57,615 nucleotides of DNA from an uncultured Bacilli bacterium (GTDB lineage Bacteria > Bacillota_I > Bacilli_A > RF39 > UBA660). Positions 43,503 through 52,963 of the stretch are shown here, one piece after another (positions within the stretch are counted from its first letter, which is position 1; each line of letters opens with the position of its first letter). Both the position numbers and the translations under genes were made by a program. Below the pieces are notes generated by a model that was not told the DNA's origin, made no database searches, and saw only the letters and a list, made by a program, of their open reading frames with translations. The stretch covers positions 1 to 57,615 of the forward strand of contig CAKOKQ010000010.1 in NCBI GenBank assembly GCA_934095825.1, given 5' to 3'.

Positions 43503-43931
43503 ATGAATAATAAAAAGGGCTTTACTTTAATTGAACTGATAGCAACCATAGTTTTAATTACTTTATCATCAACGATAATAGTTTTAAATTTACAAGGAAG
43601 CACAAGCAAAGAGGATAGTTCTTTGTCAGCCAAAAACAACAAACAAATAACTGATGCCGCTTGCAACGCTATCGATAGTTTAAATGCTTCAAGCATTTTT
43701 AATACCACTCGTGAAAATTGTAAAAATAATGGTTGTAGTGTTAAGTTAGTAACCTTAATTCAAAATGGATTTATTGATGGTTATGCAACATACGATGATA
43801 CTGGTAGCAAAATAAACGAACAGAATCGTCCTCAAAATTATTATGTAAGTATTAGATGGAATAAAGAAAGCGATGGCTTTTGGAAAAAGACTTGTACTTT
43901 ATATAATGGAAATCAAAAAATATATCCTTGA
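43503..43931 (+). CDS. Type IV prepilin-like protein
   Basis: 142 residues from ATG 43503, preceded by GAGGTAAGT; an upstream in-frame ATG at 43485 overlaps TATAAT (43481-43486) and is not used. MNNKKGFTLIELIATIVLIT is a perfect class-III prepilin signal: cleavage after Gly6, Phe at +1, Glu at +5. The rest is a short globular domain with Cys in ENCKNNGCSV and KKTCTLYN, probable disulphides. No prepilin peptidase, ATPase or platform gene is in the window, so it may be a pseudopilin of a system located elsewhere. Ends in TGA. Confidence 0.88.
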   Translation: MNNKKGFTLIELIATIVLITLSSTIIVLNLQGSTSKEDSSLSAKNNKQITDAACNAIDSLNASSIFNTTRENCKNNGCSVKLVTLIQNGFIDGYATYDDTGSKINEQNRPQNYYVSIRWNKESDGFWKKTCTLYNGNQKIYP

Positions 43932-44094
43932 TAAAAAAATTTAAAAATAATATAGCACCAAAATACAAAACATTAAAATTGAAAATTGCTAAAAATAAAC
44001 AAAAATTATGATTGATGTAATAAAATTATATAGTTAAACTTAATAAAGTTACATAAATAAAAAATCAACAAAATTATATAGATAGGGAAAAAAT

Positions 44095-46221
44095 ATGGAA
44101 GAAAAATTAGTAAAATTATTAACAAATATACATGAAGCTAAAACATTAATAGAAATAAATGATTTAATGGGTCTTAAAACATCTGACGAACTACGAGGAC
44201 TGCAAGATACTTTAAAAAAGTTAATTGATGAATATAAAGTTTTTTATACCAAAAAAGAAAAATATATTCTCCTAAAAAATTGCCCATCATTAAAAATAGG
44301 AACTTTATCAGTAAACAAGAAAGGTTTTGGATTTGTTATTTTGCCAGAAGAAGACGATATTTATATTGATAAAGCAAATTTAAAAGATGCTATTGATGAA
44401 GACATTGTTCTCTGCGAAGTAACCAATCGTACTGGCCGTAAAGAAGGCAAAATAATTAAAGTCATTAAACGCGATTTAAAAAATGTTGTTGGTGAAATAA
44501 TAATTCATAACAATAAAATGTGTTTAAAATTAGATGATGATAAAAAAGATATAACCGTTATTTTAAATCCCGATACTACGCATAATTGCGTTGAGGGACA
44601 TAAAGTATTAGTAGAAATAACTGATCATATAAAAAATCATGTTTATTCTGGTAATGTTTTAAAAATAATAGGTCATAAAAACGACCCACAGGTTGACATT
44701 CTAAGCATAGCTTACAAATACGGTATCTATGAAGATTTTAATCCTAGAGTAATAGAAGAACTAGAATATGTTCCTGATACTGTTGATTTATCAGAGTTAA
44801 AAAATCGCCGTGATTTAACTTCTAAAATCATTTTTACAATTGATGGTGACGATACGAAGGATATAGATGATGCCATTAGCTTGGAAAAAGAAGGAAACAA
44901 TTATATCTTAGGAGTTCATATTGCTGATGTTTCTAACTATGTCAAGGAAAATACTGCTTTAGGAGATGCTGCTTACGAGCGTGGGACTTCTTCTTATTTA
45001 GCTGATACAGTAATTCCCATGATACCTCATAAATTGTCCAATGGCATTTGTTCTTTAAATGAGGGCGTTCTTCGTCTTAGTATGTCTTGCGTTATGAAAT
45101 ATAGTCCCGAAGGAAAACTTTTAGACTATGATATTTTTCCTAGTTACATAAAAAGCAGTAAAAAGATGACTTATAAAAATGTCAACAAAATCATTATGGA
45201 AAATGTAGTGCCAGAAGGATATGAACCATTCGCTGAAACTTTAAAAGAAATGCACAAATTAGCTAAGATTTTGCGCAAATCCAAAGAAGATCGTGGCTAT
45301 ATCGACTTTGATTTAGATGAAGTAAAAATTATTCAAGATGAGCAAGGTCGTGCCATAGATGTTCAAAAGCGTATTCGTGGTGAAGGAGAAAAGTTAATTG
45401 AAGACTTCATGATTGCCGCTAACGAGTGTGTTGCTAGTCATATTTATAATATGGGTTTGCCATTTATTTATCGTATCCATGAAACACCAAAGCCTGAAAA
45501 AATAGAAGATTTTATGAACATGGTAAAAATTTTGGGTTATCGCTTACATACCAATGTTAAGGAAATAACTCCTTATACTATGCAAAAAATGTTAGCTGAA
45601 TTAAAAGATAAAAAAGAGTTTGAAATTTTATCTGAAATGTTATTAAGAAGTATGCGTAAAGCGGAATATAGCAGTGAAAATCTTGGGCACTTTGGTATTG
45701 CTTCTCGTGCCTACACTCACTTTACTTCACCAATTCGTCGTTATCCTGACTTAGTGGTTCACCGTTTACTAAAAAAATATTTAGTTGAACAAGACTACTC
45801 GAAAAATACTATGGATATCTTGAATACATCATTATCTGAAATAGCAGCTCATAGTAGCGAGCGTGAGGTTGCAGCTGTTAATGCCGAGCGTGATGTTGAT
45901 GATATGAAAATGGCAGAATATATGGAAAATCATATTGGCGAAGAATACATAGGTAGAATTAATACTATCACAAACTTTGGCTTCTTTGTCGAACTTGATA
46001 ACCTTGTTGAAGGACTTGTCCATATCAGCAGCTTAAAAAAAGATTATTTTAATTACATTCCCGAAATCTTAAGTCTCGTTGGCAAATGCACAAAAAAAAC
46101 ATATAGATTAGGAGATAAAGTAAAAGTTAAATGCGTTGCGGCTAGCAAAGAAACAGCCATGATTGACTTTGAAATTGTAGAAGAAAAAAATGGAAATACA
46201 AAACAGAAAAGCAAGATATGA
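44095..46221 (+). CDS. rnr: Ribonuclease R
   Basis: 708 residues. N-terminal helical and cold-shock-like domains (KKGFGFVILPEEDDIYI, about 77-95), the RNB catalytic domain with metal-binding Asp in DGDDTKDIDDAISLE (about 248-262) and HFTSPIRRYPDLVVHRL (about 542-558), and the C-terminal S1 domain (GRINTITNFGFFVELDNLVE, about 619-638). It is a 3'-5' exoribonuclease degrading structured RNA and works with SmpB/tmRNA in ribosome rescue. The stop is TGA, and smpB starts 32 bp inside its end. Confidence 0.97.
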   Translation: MEEKLVKLLTNIHEAKTLIEINDLMGLKTSDELRGLQDTLKKLIDEYKVFYTKKEKYILLKNCPSLKIGTLSVNKKGFGFVILPEEDDIYIDKANLKDAIDEDIVLCEVTNRTGRKEGKIIKVIKRDLKNVVGEIIIHNNKMCLKLDDDKKDITVILNPDTTHNCVEGHKVLVEITDHIKNHVYSGNVLKIIGHKNDPQVDILSIAYKYGIYEDFNPRVIEELEYVPDTVDLSELKNRRDLTSKIIFTIDGDDTKDIDDAISLEKEGNNYILGVHIADVSNYVKENTALGDAAYERGTSSYLADTVIPMIPHKLSNGICSLNEGVLRLSMSCVMKYSPEGKLLDYDIFPSYIKSSKKMTYKNVNKIIMENVVPEGYEPFAETLKEMHKLAKILRKSKEDRGYIDFDLDEVKIIQDEQGRAIDVQKRIRGEGEKLIEDFMIAANECVASHIYNMGLPFIYRIHETPKPEKIEDFMNMVKILGYRLHTNVKEITPYTMQKMLAELKDKKEFEILSEMLLRSMRKAEYSSENLGHFGIASRAYTHFTSPIRRYPDLVVHRLLKKYLVEQDYSKNTMDILNTSLSEIAAHSSEREVAAVNAERDVDDMKMAEYMENHIGEEYIGRINTITNFGFFVELDNLVEGLVHISSLKKDYFNYIPEILSLVGKCTKKTYRLGDKVKVKCVAASKETAMIDFEIVEEKNGNTKQKSKI

Positions 46222-46627
46222 ATATTTTATTGAAGAAACCTTTGAAGCAGGTATTGCTTTAAAAGGAACCGAAATTAAATCCTTGCGAAAATCTTCTTGT
46301 GATTTAAGCGATTCTTTTGCCATTATCAAAAAAGGTGAAGTATATCTACTAAATGCCTTTATTGCCAAATATGACGAAGGTAATATTTTTAATCACGATA
46401 CTAGAAGAACTCGTAAACTGTTACTTCATAAAAGTGAAATTAATAAACTTTTAAATAAAGTAAGTCGCAGTGGTTACTCTTTAATTCCTTTAGATATCCA
46501 TTTTAAAAATGGTAAAGCTAAAGTAACACTTGGCGTTTGTAAAGGAAAAAAATTATATGATAAAAGAGAAACTATTAAAGAAAGAGATTTAAAAAGAGAA
46601 AATGCCAGACTAAATAATTATCGTTAA
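46190..46627 (+). CDS. smpB: SsrA-binding protein SmpB
   Basis: 145 residues. NRKARYEYFIEETFEAGIAL and KGTEIKSLRKSSCDLSDSFA are diagnostic; GKKLYDKRETIKERD is the C-terminal tail that enters the decoding site. It delivers tmRNA to stalled ribosomes. It overlaps rnr by 32 bp. ssrA (tmRNA) is not found in the following gap, which is A-rich low-complexity sequence. Confidence 0.97.
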   Translation: MEIQNRKARYEYFIEETFEAGIALKGTEIKSLRKSSCDLSDSFAIIKKGEVYLLNAFIAKYDEGNIFNHDTRRTRKLLLHKSEINKLLNKVSRSGYSLIPLDIHFKNGKAKVTLGVCKGKKLYDKRETIKERDLKRENARLNNYR

Positions 46628-46794
46628 TGGCATAATAAAAATCAAAATAAGATAAAAAATTAATAAGACTTAAAAACAAAAAATTAAAAGTCAAAAATAT
46701 ACATATAAATAAAATTAAAAAAATACAATTAAAAAAATAAAACAAAAACAAGATATTAATATAAAATATATTTTGTATTAGATGGGGTAATAAT
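46628..46794. repeat. A-rich low-complexity spacer
   Basis: Imperfect AAAATTAAAAA/AATAAAACAAAA repeats. No terminator of usual form or gene is seen. Confidence 0.5.
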
Positions 46795-47868
46795 ATGAAG
46801 AAATTAACTAAAAAAGCCAAAATAATTTTAGGAGTAGTGGCACTAGCCATTCTCCTTCTAGTCATCATTATCTTAATGAATGTTTTTTCTAAGAAAAATA
46901 ATGCTGGCGATGATATTGAAACACCAAAGGATAAAGTTAAAGAAGAAACACCTACTAAAAAACTACAAATTTTAGATTTAGATTCTAATTCTCGTAGCTA
47001 TGCGGTCATGATAAATAATCATTCGACGGCGCGACTTCATCATGCAGGTTTACAAGACGCGTATCTTATTTACGAAATAATAGTTGAAGGTGGTCTAACA
47101 AGATATATGGCCATTTTCAAAGATCAAGATACCGCAAAAATAGGTAGTGTTCGTTCTAGCCGTCATTATTTTCTTGACTATGCCATGGAAAATGATGCTA
47201 TTTATGTCCACTGGGGTTGGTCTCCTCAAGCTCAAAATGATATTTCTAAATACAAAATTAATAATATTAACGGTTTAACTTGGGAAGGTACTTATTTTTA
47301 TCGCGATAAATCTTTAAATGTTTCTAGTGAACATACTGGCTTTACAACTATGGAAATGTTAAAGAAAGGTGCAACTCGTTTAGGATATCGCACAACTAGT
47401 AGTGAAAAACCACTTCTAAATTATGAAGTTGACGAAATTGATAACTCAAATCTTACTACAATCCCAGCTGAAACTGTAACTATAAAATATTCTTCAAGCG
47501 TAACTGATAAATATGTTTATGATTCTGAAAACAAAGTTTATAAGCGCTATGTCAATAATAAAGAACATATTGATGGTGTAACCAAAAAACAATATACATT
47601 TAAGAATATAATTACCTATCAAGTAGCTAACTCTAAAATTGGTGGTGATGATAAAGGTCGTCAAGAATTATCTAATATTGGGAAAGGGACAGGTTATTAT
47701 ATTTCTAATGGCGTTGCCGTTAAAATCAATTGGGAAAAGACTTCGCGTGATGCTAAAACCGTTTACACCTATGAAGATGGAACTCCCTTAAAAGTAAACG
47801 ATGGCAATACTTTTATCCAAATCCAACCAAAAAACCAAACATTAAAGATAGAAGGATCTACTAATTAA
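46795..47868 (+). CDS. DUF3048 family membrane-anchored protein (YerB-like)
   Basis: 357 residues. An N-terminal membrane helix (about 10-31), no lipobox, then an acidic spacer and the DUF3048 domain: SYAVMINNHSTARLHHAGLQ (about 68-87), IVEGGLTRYMAIFKD (about 95-109) and IGSVRSSRHYFLDYA (about 117-131). The second part carries GVAVKINWEKTSRDAKTVYT and the final IQIQPKN. The domain is widespread in Gram-positive bacteria as cell-surface proteins of unknown function. GGGGT precedes the ATG. Confidence 0.88.
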   Translation: MKKLTKKAKIILGVVALAILLLVIIILMNVFSKKNNAGDDIETPKDKVKEETPTKKLQILDLDSNSRSYAVMINNHSTARLHHAGLQDAYLIYEIIVEGGLTRYMAIFKDQDTAKIGSVRSSRHYFLDYAMENDAIYVHWGWSPQAQNDISKYKINNINGLTWEGTYFYRDKSLNVSSEHTGFTTMEMLKKGATRLGYRTTSSEKPLLNYEVDEIDNSNLTTIPAETVTIKYSSSVTDKYVYDSENKVYKRYVNNKEHIDGVTKKQYTFKNIITYQVANSKIGGDDKGRQELSNIGKGTGYYISNGVAVKINWEKTSRDAKTVYTYEDGTPLKVNDGNTFIQIQPKNQTLKIEGSTN

Positions 47869-48195
47869 TGTTCTTTAGCCAAGTATATTAATCTTTAAAA
47901 CCTTGATTTCTTATTAAACCTATAATTATTAAGCAGATGATAAAAAGCTATAAATCAAATAAGTAATTATTATAAAAGCTCTTTAAATCATATTGTTCTT
48001 ATATTTATTACTTATAAATATTATGGTGATTTATTAGTATCATGATTTATATGTATAATAAGGTTTATACCAGATATAAGACTTGTTTAGAAAGTCTAAT
48101 AAAAAAAGAATAAAAAGAGAAAGGAATTAATTAGAATTAAGAAGTAATAAAAATATATTATATTTGAGCTATTTATTTCTAATTATCATTCGCGT
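47869..48195. other. Gap before the Asn/Ser-rich membrane protein
   Basis: 327 bp, AT-rich. Contains the imperfect hairpin AGACTT/AAGTCT (48079-48097) without a T-run and the long stem described at 48120-48195. No gene is seen. Confidence 0.45.
48120..48195 (+). promoter_or_regulatory. Shine-Dalgarno bridged to the 48196 start by a long stem-loop
   Basis: AAAGGA (48120-48125) is followed two bases later by a 9-bp stem (48128-48136 with 48177-48185; core AATTAGAA/TTCTAATT) around a 40-nt loop. Ten bases later comes ATG 48196. No Shine-Dalgarno exists at normal distance. Confidence 0.55.
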
Positions 48196-48915
48196 ATGGA
48201 AACAATTTTAAAAACATTAGCCAATTATTATATACTTTTCATTTTCTTAGCGCTCGTTGGTATTTTTGCTATAATTGGCTATTTTATTGAAAAAAAACAT
48301 CCTAAAGAAACACCTGAAGAACCAAAACTAGATATGGAAGCTGTGGCTAAAAAAGGTGGCCAAGGTCTGGGGGCAACTTTAGGTCAAAATCCAATTTTCC
48401 AAGATGATGAAGTAGAGCAATTAGACATGACCATGCAGCCAACAACTTTTGTTAACTCGAATTCAGCAAATAGCAATCTAAATACTTCAACTTCATCTTT
48501 CAGCAGTAATAATCAAAGTACTTCTAATTTAGAAAACAATTCTAGTATTAATAATAATGTTGAAAATAGTTACATGGCTCCTCAAAATAATCTTAATGGA
48601 TTTAACTCTACTAATATTTCAAATAATAGTGAAAACATAAGCAGTATTAATCCAGTTGATAGCCAAAATTTAAACCTTCAAAATAATCAGAATACTATAG
48701 AAAGTACTAATAGCAATTATACTTCAAACAATGCATCTTTCCAAAGCAGTAATACTTTTCAAAACAATGCTTCTTTTCAAGGTAATATTTCCTTTCAAAG
48801 TAATCAGACTAATCAAGATATTAATGTGAATCCTAGTATAAATACCAATTCTACTGAAATATTAACTACCGGTAGCAGTGGTCCAACTAACCCCGGTTTT
48901 AAAAGTCCTTTCTAG
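48196..48915 (+). CDS. Membrane-anchored Asn/Ser/Gln-rich protein
   Basis: 239 residues. A single N-terminal membrane helix (about 12-31), a short charged segment with KHPKETPEEPK, then a conserved-looking block (GGQGLGATLGQNPIFQDDEV) and a long low-complexity tail (about 97-225) of Asn, Ser, Thr and Gln, ending GSSGPTNPGFKSPF. Topology prediction would put the tail in the cytoplasm if the N-terminus is outside; no signal peptidase site is clear. Family not recognised. The next gene is cdaA, 228 bp on, behind a terminator. Translation start depends on the upstream stem (see 48120-48195). Confidence 0.65.
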   Translation: METILKTLANYYILFIFLALVGIFAIIGYFIEKKHPKETPEEPKLDMEAVAKKGGQGLGATLGQNPIFQDDEVEQLDMTMQPTTFVNSNSANSNLNTSTSSFSSNNQSTSNLENNSSINNNVENSYMAPQNNLNGFNSTNISNNSENISSINPVDSQNLNLQNNQNTIESTNSNYTSNNASFQSSNTFQNNASFQGNISFQSNQTNQDINVNPSINTNSTEILTTGSSGPTNPGFKSPF

Positions 48916-48923
48916 GACTTTTT
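48901..48923 (+). terminator. Terminator overlapping the 3' end of the 48196 gene
   Basis: AAAAGTCCT (48901-48909) pairs with AGGACTTTT (48914-48922); the last codons and the TAG are part of the hairpin. Confidence 0.88.
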
Positions 48924-49105
48924 GTGATAATATTTAAGTATCGAAAAACTAAATAGTTAAAAATACCAGAAGAGCAAAAGAGAAAATAACTAAAAATCAA
49001 AAATATAAAGATTATCTTGTGAAATTTTGAACGCGAAAAAATTTTTTACAAAACAAAAACTCCTAAGTCATCATCATGATAATACTAGAAAAGTAAATAA
49101 TAATT

Positions 49106-49114
49106 TGCTATAAT
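49106..49114 (+). promoter_or_regulatory. Extended -10 promoter of cdaA-cdaR
   Basis: TGCTATAAT, 29 nt before the ATG. Confidence 0.6.
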
Positions 49115-49143
49115 AAACTAGAATAAGAAAGAGAGATGTAGAT

Positions 49144-49977
49144 ATGACACTACAAACAATTTGGAGTACATTTACTAAAATAATTGATATCTCCTTAGTA
49201 TGGTTAATGTTTTATTATATACTAAAAAATATCAAAAATAATGTTAAAATGGTACTTATTGTTAAAGGAATTTTCCTAATTATTGTAATTAAAGTAATAA
49301 GTAATATTTTAAATTTATATACTATTGGCCTATTATTAGAGTACATTCTAGAGTGGGGACCCCTTGCTATCATTGTTATATTTCAACCAGAAATTAGAAA
49401 TGTTTTAGAATCCATCGGGCGTACGCAACTTCTTGGGCGTCATAAAATTTTAACTGTTGATGAACGAGAAAAAGTTGTTTATGAAATAATGGACGCTGTA
49501 GAATATTTAAAGAAAAATCGTATCGGAGCTTTAATTGTTATTGAACGCGATATGTCATTGCAAGAATACATAACCCCAGCAACTAAGGTTTATGCTGACT
49601 TAACAAGTCCCCTTCTAGGAACTATCTTCTTTCCAAATAGTCCCCTTCATGATGGAGGCGTTATTATTCAAGGAGATAGAATTACTTGTGCGGGTGCCGT
49701 TTTCAAAACCAGTATGAACCCAGCTATTTCTAAGCGCCTTGGAACTAGACACCGTGCTGCTTTAGGTATTGCTGAAGAAACCGACGCTATCGCTTTAGTC
49801 GTATCTGAAGAGACTGGCAAGATTTCTATTGCTGTTGATGGTGAACTAAAATACAACCTATCTCTAGATGAATTTAGAATGACCCTTGTCGAAGAACTTC
49901 GTCCTAAAACAGAAATTTTCTACGACGCCGACAGTTCTAATGACAAAGATGTAGAAAGTGGTGATTTAGATGAGTAA
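49144..49977 (+). CDS. cdaA: Diadenylate cyclase CdaA
   Basis: 277 residues. Three N-terminal membrane helices (about 12-75), then the DAC domain that makes c-di-AMP from two ATP: SPLHDGGVIIQ (DGG at about 169-171) and LGTRHRAALGIAEETDA (about 199-215) are the two active-site motifs, and VVSEETGKISIAVDGEL follows. CdaA is the housekeeping, essential form in many Firmicutes, controlling potassium and turgor. The final 8 bases overlap cdaR. glmM, the usual third gene, is not present. Confidence 0.97.
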   Translation: MTLQTIWSTFTKIIDISLVWLMFYYILKNIKNNVKMVLIVKGIFLIIVIKVISNILNLYTIGLLLEYILEWGPLAIIVIFQPEIRNVLESIGRTQLLGRHKILTVDEREKVVYEIMDAVEYLKKNRIGALIVIERDMSLQEYITPATKVYADLTSPLLGTIFFPNSPLHDGGVIIQGDRITCAGAVFKTSMNPAISKRLGTRHRAALGIAEETDAIALVVSEETGKISIAVDGELKYNLSLDEFRMTLVEELRPKTEIFYDADSSNDKDVESGDLDE

Positions 49978-51373
49978 ATTATTTAAATTAATCGCATCAT
50001 TTTTCAAATTTCTTTACAGTTTGTTAGATAAATATATTATTACCCCAATCAGTAAAGTTATTTATACCATTGATAAAAAAATAAATAAAAATAATTTTAA
50101 AATTGAAAAGTTATTAAATAGACCTAACATGCTTCTTTACATTTCCTTAGGACTTGCCATAATTGTCTTTGTTCTAATTGATAGTAAAGTTATTAACTTA
50201 GTTGAAACCGAAGCCGAAATTATTACTAACCAACCAATCAAAGTTGAATATAATACCGAAGCTTATGTTATTGAAGACTTACCAGAAACAGCAGATATTA
50301 CCTTAATCGGGCGTAAAAGCGACCTTTACCTTGCTAAGCAATTAGGACAAAATGAAGTTGTTTTAGATTTAACTGATTATACCCCAAGAGATGAACCATA
50401 CCGAGTTAAATTAACTTATAATCAAACTATTAATACTTTAAATTATAAATTAGACCCCAATTACATTTATGTAACTATAAAAAAGAAAGTTTCCAGTCTA
50501 AAAAGTATAACTTATGATGTTATTAATCAAGATAAACTAAATGAAACTTATCCCGAACTTAGTGTTTCCAATATTGAATTAAATAAGAGCGAAGTGGTTG
50601 TCAAAGGAAGCCAAGATACTTTAGATAAAATTGCGACCGTTAAAGCTTTAATTGATTTAAATAATAAAGAATTTACTGCTAAAGGAACTTATACTTTAGA
50701 AAATGTTCCTATTGTGGCTTATGATGAAACAGGAAACATTCTTAAAAATGTTGAAATCGTTCCATCATCAATCAGTGCCACTGTAACATTTACCTCTTAT
50801 AGTAAGAGTGTACCTATCCAATTATTGACAACAGGTGATTTAGTAGCCGGAAAAGCTATCAGTTCTATTACTATAAATGGTAAAAGTGATTATAATATTA
50901 CAATCTATGGTGAACAATCAGCTTTAGAATCGATCGACTGCGTACCTGTAACCATCGATTTAACCGACCAAGGCAATAACGCTTCTAAAACTTACAATGT
51001 AACTATTTCGAAGCCAACAGGTGTTCGTTACATGCCAACTACCAGTGCTAGTATTGTCGTAAACTTTGGTGAAGCTAAACAAAAGACTTTAGAAAATGTT
51101 CAGATTAGCGTTCGAAATACGCCTAGTGGCTTAGTAGCTAATGCTATCGGAAACGCTTCAGTTAATGTCCAAGTTATTGGTGTTGAAAGTATTATAAATT
51201 CCATTGATAATTCTAGTATTTCTGCATACATCGATTTAACTGGTTATGCTGCCGGAACCTATAAAGTACCAGTGTATATTACAGGTAACACAACAAATGC
51301 TTCGATGGTAAAATTTATTGTTGAAACCGAAATAGAAGTATCTCTAACAAATGATAATAAAAAGACAAACTAA
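49970..51373 (+). CDS. cdaR: CdaA regulatory protein CdaR (YbbR domains)
   Basis: 467 residues. One N-terminal membrane helix (about 52-72) and a series of YbbR repeats outside the membrane, each with an IKVEYNTEAY-, VVVKGSQDTLDKIATVKA- or INVQVIGVESIINSID-like register; four are discernible (about 85-155, 160-245, 255-335, 345-455). CdaR binds and modulates CdaA. The 8-nt overlap with cdaA implies coupled synthesis. Confidence 0.93.
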   Translation: MSKLFKLIASFFKFLYSLLDKYIITPISKVIYTIDKKINKNNFKIEKLLNRPNMLLYISLGLAIIVFVLIDSKVINLVETEAEIITNQPIKVEYNTEAYVIEDLPETADITLIGRKSDLYLAKQLGQNEVVLDLTDYTPRDEPYRVKLTYNQTINTLNYKLDPNYIYVTIKKKVSSLKSITYDVINQDKLNETYPELSVSNIELNKSEVVVKGSQDTLDKIATVKALIDLNNKEFTAKGTYTLENVPIVAYDETGNILKNVEIVPSSISATVTFTSYSKSVPIQLLTTGDLVAGKAISSITINGKSDYNITIYGEQSALESIDCVPVTIDLTDQGNNASKTYNVTISKPTGVRYMPTTSASIVVNFGEAKQKTLENVQISVRNTPSGLVANAIGNASVNVQVIGVESIINSIDNSSISAYIDLTGYAAGTYKVPVYITGNTTNASMVKFIVETEIEVSLTNDNKKTN

Positions 51374-51425
51374 GTTTAAAATAAAAGCTTAAATATAAAG
51401 TAAATAATAAATAGTAAAAAAAATA

Positions 51426-51481
51426 AAAAATCCTTATTTCTCAGAATGTTCAATATATTCCTAAAGAAATGAGGATTTTTC
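51426..51481 (+). terminator. Terminator after cdaR
   Basis: AAAATCCTTATTTCT pairs with AGAAATGAGGATTTT with one mismatch around a 20-nt loop, then T residues. Confidence 0.85.
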
Positions 51482-51592
51482 TTGTAAAAAAGTTAAAATT
51501 TTAACTGTATTAATAATTTATAAGACCTTATTATAAGACCTTATTAACTTCTAATTCTTTTAAACTAAAAAACTGTAGAAGTTGTATAAATT

Positions 51593-51808
51593 TTAATCTT
51601 TTCTTTCACCAACATAATCAATATCAGCAAATAAAATACCAATATTAATTAAACCACAAATACCAACAATAACATAAATAATGCTTTGTAAAGCCGTGCT
51701 GCCTTTAAACAAAGTAGAAACTAAATTAAAATCAAATAAACCAATTAAGCCCCAGTTAACTGCTCCAATTATTGTTAGCACTAGACAAATTTTTTGAACT
51801 GTTTTCAT
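51593..51808 (-). CDS. DUF378 family small membrane protein
   Basis: 71 residues. ATG 51806-51808 (reverse) follows AAAGGAATGGAAG; longer in-frame starts upstream precede that site and are rejected. Two membrane helices (about 5-27 and 41-62) with IIGAVNWGLIGLFDFNLV and SIIYVIVGICGLINI, the DUF378 signature (NWGL-GLF-F-LV and R/S-IIY-LVG). Function unknown. Divergent from the lipoprotein gene across about 92 bp. Confidence 0.88.
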   Translation of the reverse strand: MKTVQKICLVLTIIGAVNWGLIGLFDFNLVSTLFKGSTALQSIIYVIVGICGLINIGILFADIDYVGERKD

Positions 51809-51845
51809 CTTCCATTCCTTTCTTTTTATAGTATGTCTAAAATTT

Positions 51846-51874
51846 TTCATATTATTCACAATTACTAATATAAT
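51846..51874 (+). promoter_or_regulatory. Promoter of the lipoprotein gene
   Basis: TTCATA (51846-51851), 17 bp, TATAAT (51869-51874). AAAAGGAG follows, 12-14 nt before the ATG. Confidence 0.55.
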
Positions 51875-51900
51875 TTATTAGAAAAGGAGTTATAAATTAT

Positions 51901-52893
51901 ATGAAAAAAATAATTGCCCTTTTAATGTGCTTATTCCTCTTAGCGGGCTGCAGTACCAATATGGAAAAAAAGATTGTAAAAGAATTTAAGGATAATGTTA
52001 ATAGCAGTAAATCTTATAGTATGGCTGGTTCCTTAGAAATCATGAATGCTGATGACAAATTTGATTATGATATATCAGTGTCTTACAAAAAAGGAGATTA
52101 CTATAAAGTTGTTCTGACTAATCAGACCAGTGGTCATGAACAAATAATATTAAAAAATAAAGACGGTGTCTATGTTGTAACCCCAAGTCTAAATAAGAGC
52201 TTTAAATTCCAGAGTAGTTGGCCAGATAATAGCAGTCAAACTTACATACTATCGTCAGTCTTAAATGATTTAGTCGGTACCGAAGATAAAAAATATACTG
52301 AAGAAAATGATTATTATGTTTTTACATGTAAAGTAAATTATCCTAATAATAATAAGTTAAGTTATCAAAAATTATATTTTGATAAAGAAATAAATCTTAA
52401 AAAGATAGAAGTCTACGATACTAGTGATACTAAGTGCATAATATTTAATATTAATTCTATCGATTATAAAGCTGCTCTTGATGATGACTATTTTGACTTA
52501 TCTAAAGTTGTCGATGGTAATGTTAAGGAAGAATCTAGTGAAACTTCAAGCTTTAATGACATCTTGTATCCCCTTTATATTCCCAAAGACACTTACTTAA
52601 CAGCTAAAGAGACAATAAATACCGATAATGGTAACCGAGCTATCTTAACGTTTGGGGGTGCTAAAGACTTTGTCCTAGTTGAAGAAGCAAGCAACACGCG
52701 CAGTGAACTTGAAGTAATACCTATTTACGGTGAACCTTTAATGATGAATGGAACTATCGGTGCTTTAAGCGGTAATGCTATCTATTGGACAAGTAATAAT
52801 GTCGATTACTACTTAGCTGGCTCTAGTCTAACGAGTGAAGAATTATTAAGTGTAGCTAACTCAATATCAAATACAATAGTTACTGGTAAATAA
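51901..52893 (+). CDS. Lipoprotein with a LolA-like/outer-leaflet domain
   Basis: 330 residues. Signal peptide with lipobox LLAGCS (Cys about 17), a substrate for Lgt (26450). The mature part reads as a long beta-sheet domain (SYSMAGSLEIMNADDKFDYD, then YYKVVLTNQTSGHEQIILKN, then YVFTCKVNYPNNN), the ladder of strands seen in LolA/GerS/RseB-type lipoproteins. A second domain (about 220-330) contains ILTFGGAKDFVLVEEASNTR and the late INGALSGN-like IGALSGNAIYWTSNNVDYYL, like DUF4367 modules. Sits on the outer face of the membrane; ligand unknown. Confidence 0.8.
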   Translation: MKKIIALLMCLFLLAGCSTNMEKKIVKEFKDNVNSSKSYSMAGSLEIMNADDKFDYDISVSYKKGDYYKVVLTNQTSGHEQIILKNKDGVYVVTPSLNKSFKFQSSWPDNSSQTYILSSVLNDLVGTEDKKYTEENDYYVFTCKVNYPNNNKLSYQKLYFDKEINLKKIEVYDTSDTKCIIFNINSIDYKAALDDDYFDLSKVVDGNVKEESSETSSFNDILYPLYIPKDTYLTAKETINTDNGNRAILTFGGAKDFVLVEEASNTRSELEVIPIYGEPLMMNGTIGALSGNAIYWTSNNVDYYLAGSSLTSEELLSVANSISNTIVTGK

Positions 52894-52912
52894 GAATAAA
52901 CTATAATTATAT

Positions 52913-52963
52913 AAAATCTTGCCATGAGATATTATAAAAAGTAATATTCAGCAAGATTTTTTT
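52913..52963 (+). terminator. Terminator after the lipoprotein gene
   Basis: AAAATCTTGC (52913-52922) pairs perfectly with GCAAGATTTT (52951-52960), then T residues. Confidence 0.9.

Noticed and set aside
46628..46794. tmRNA gene after smpB
   Set aside because: The gap is A-rich low complexity with no tRNA-like ends or tag frame.
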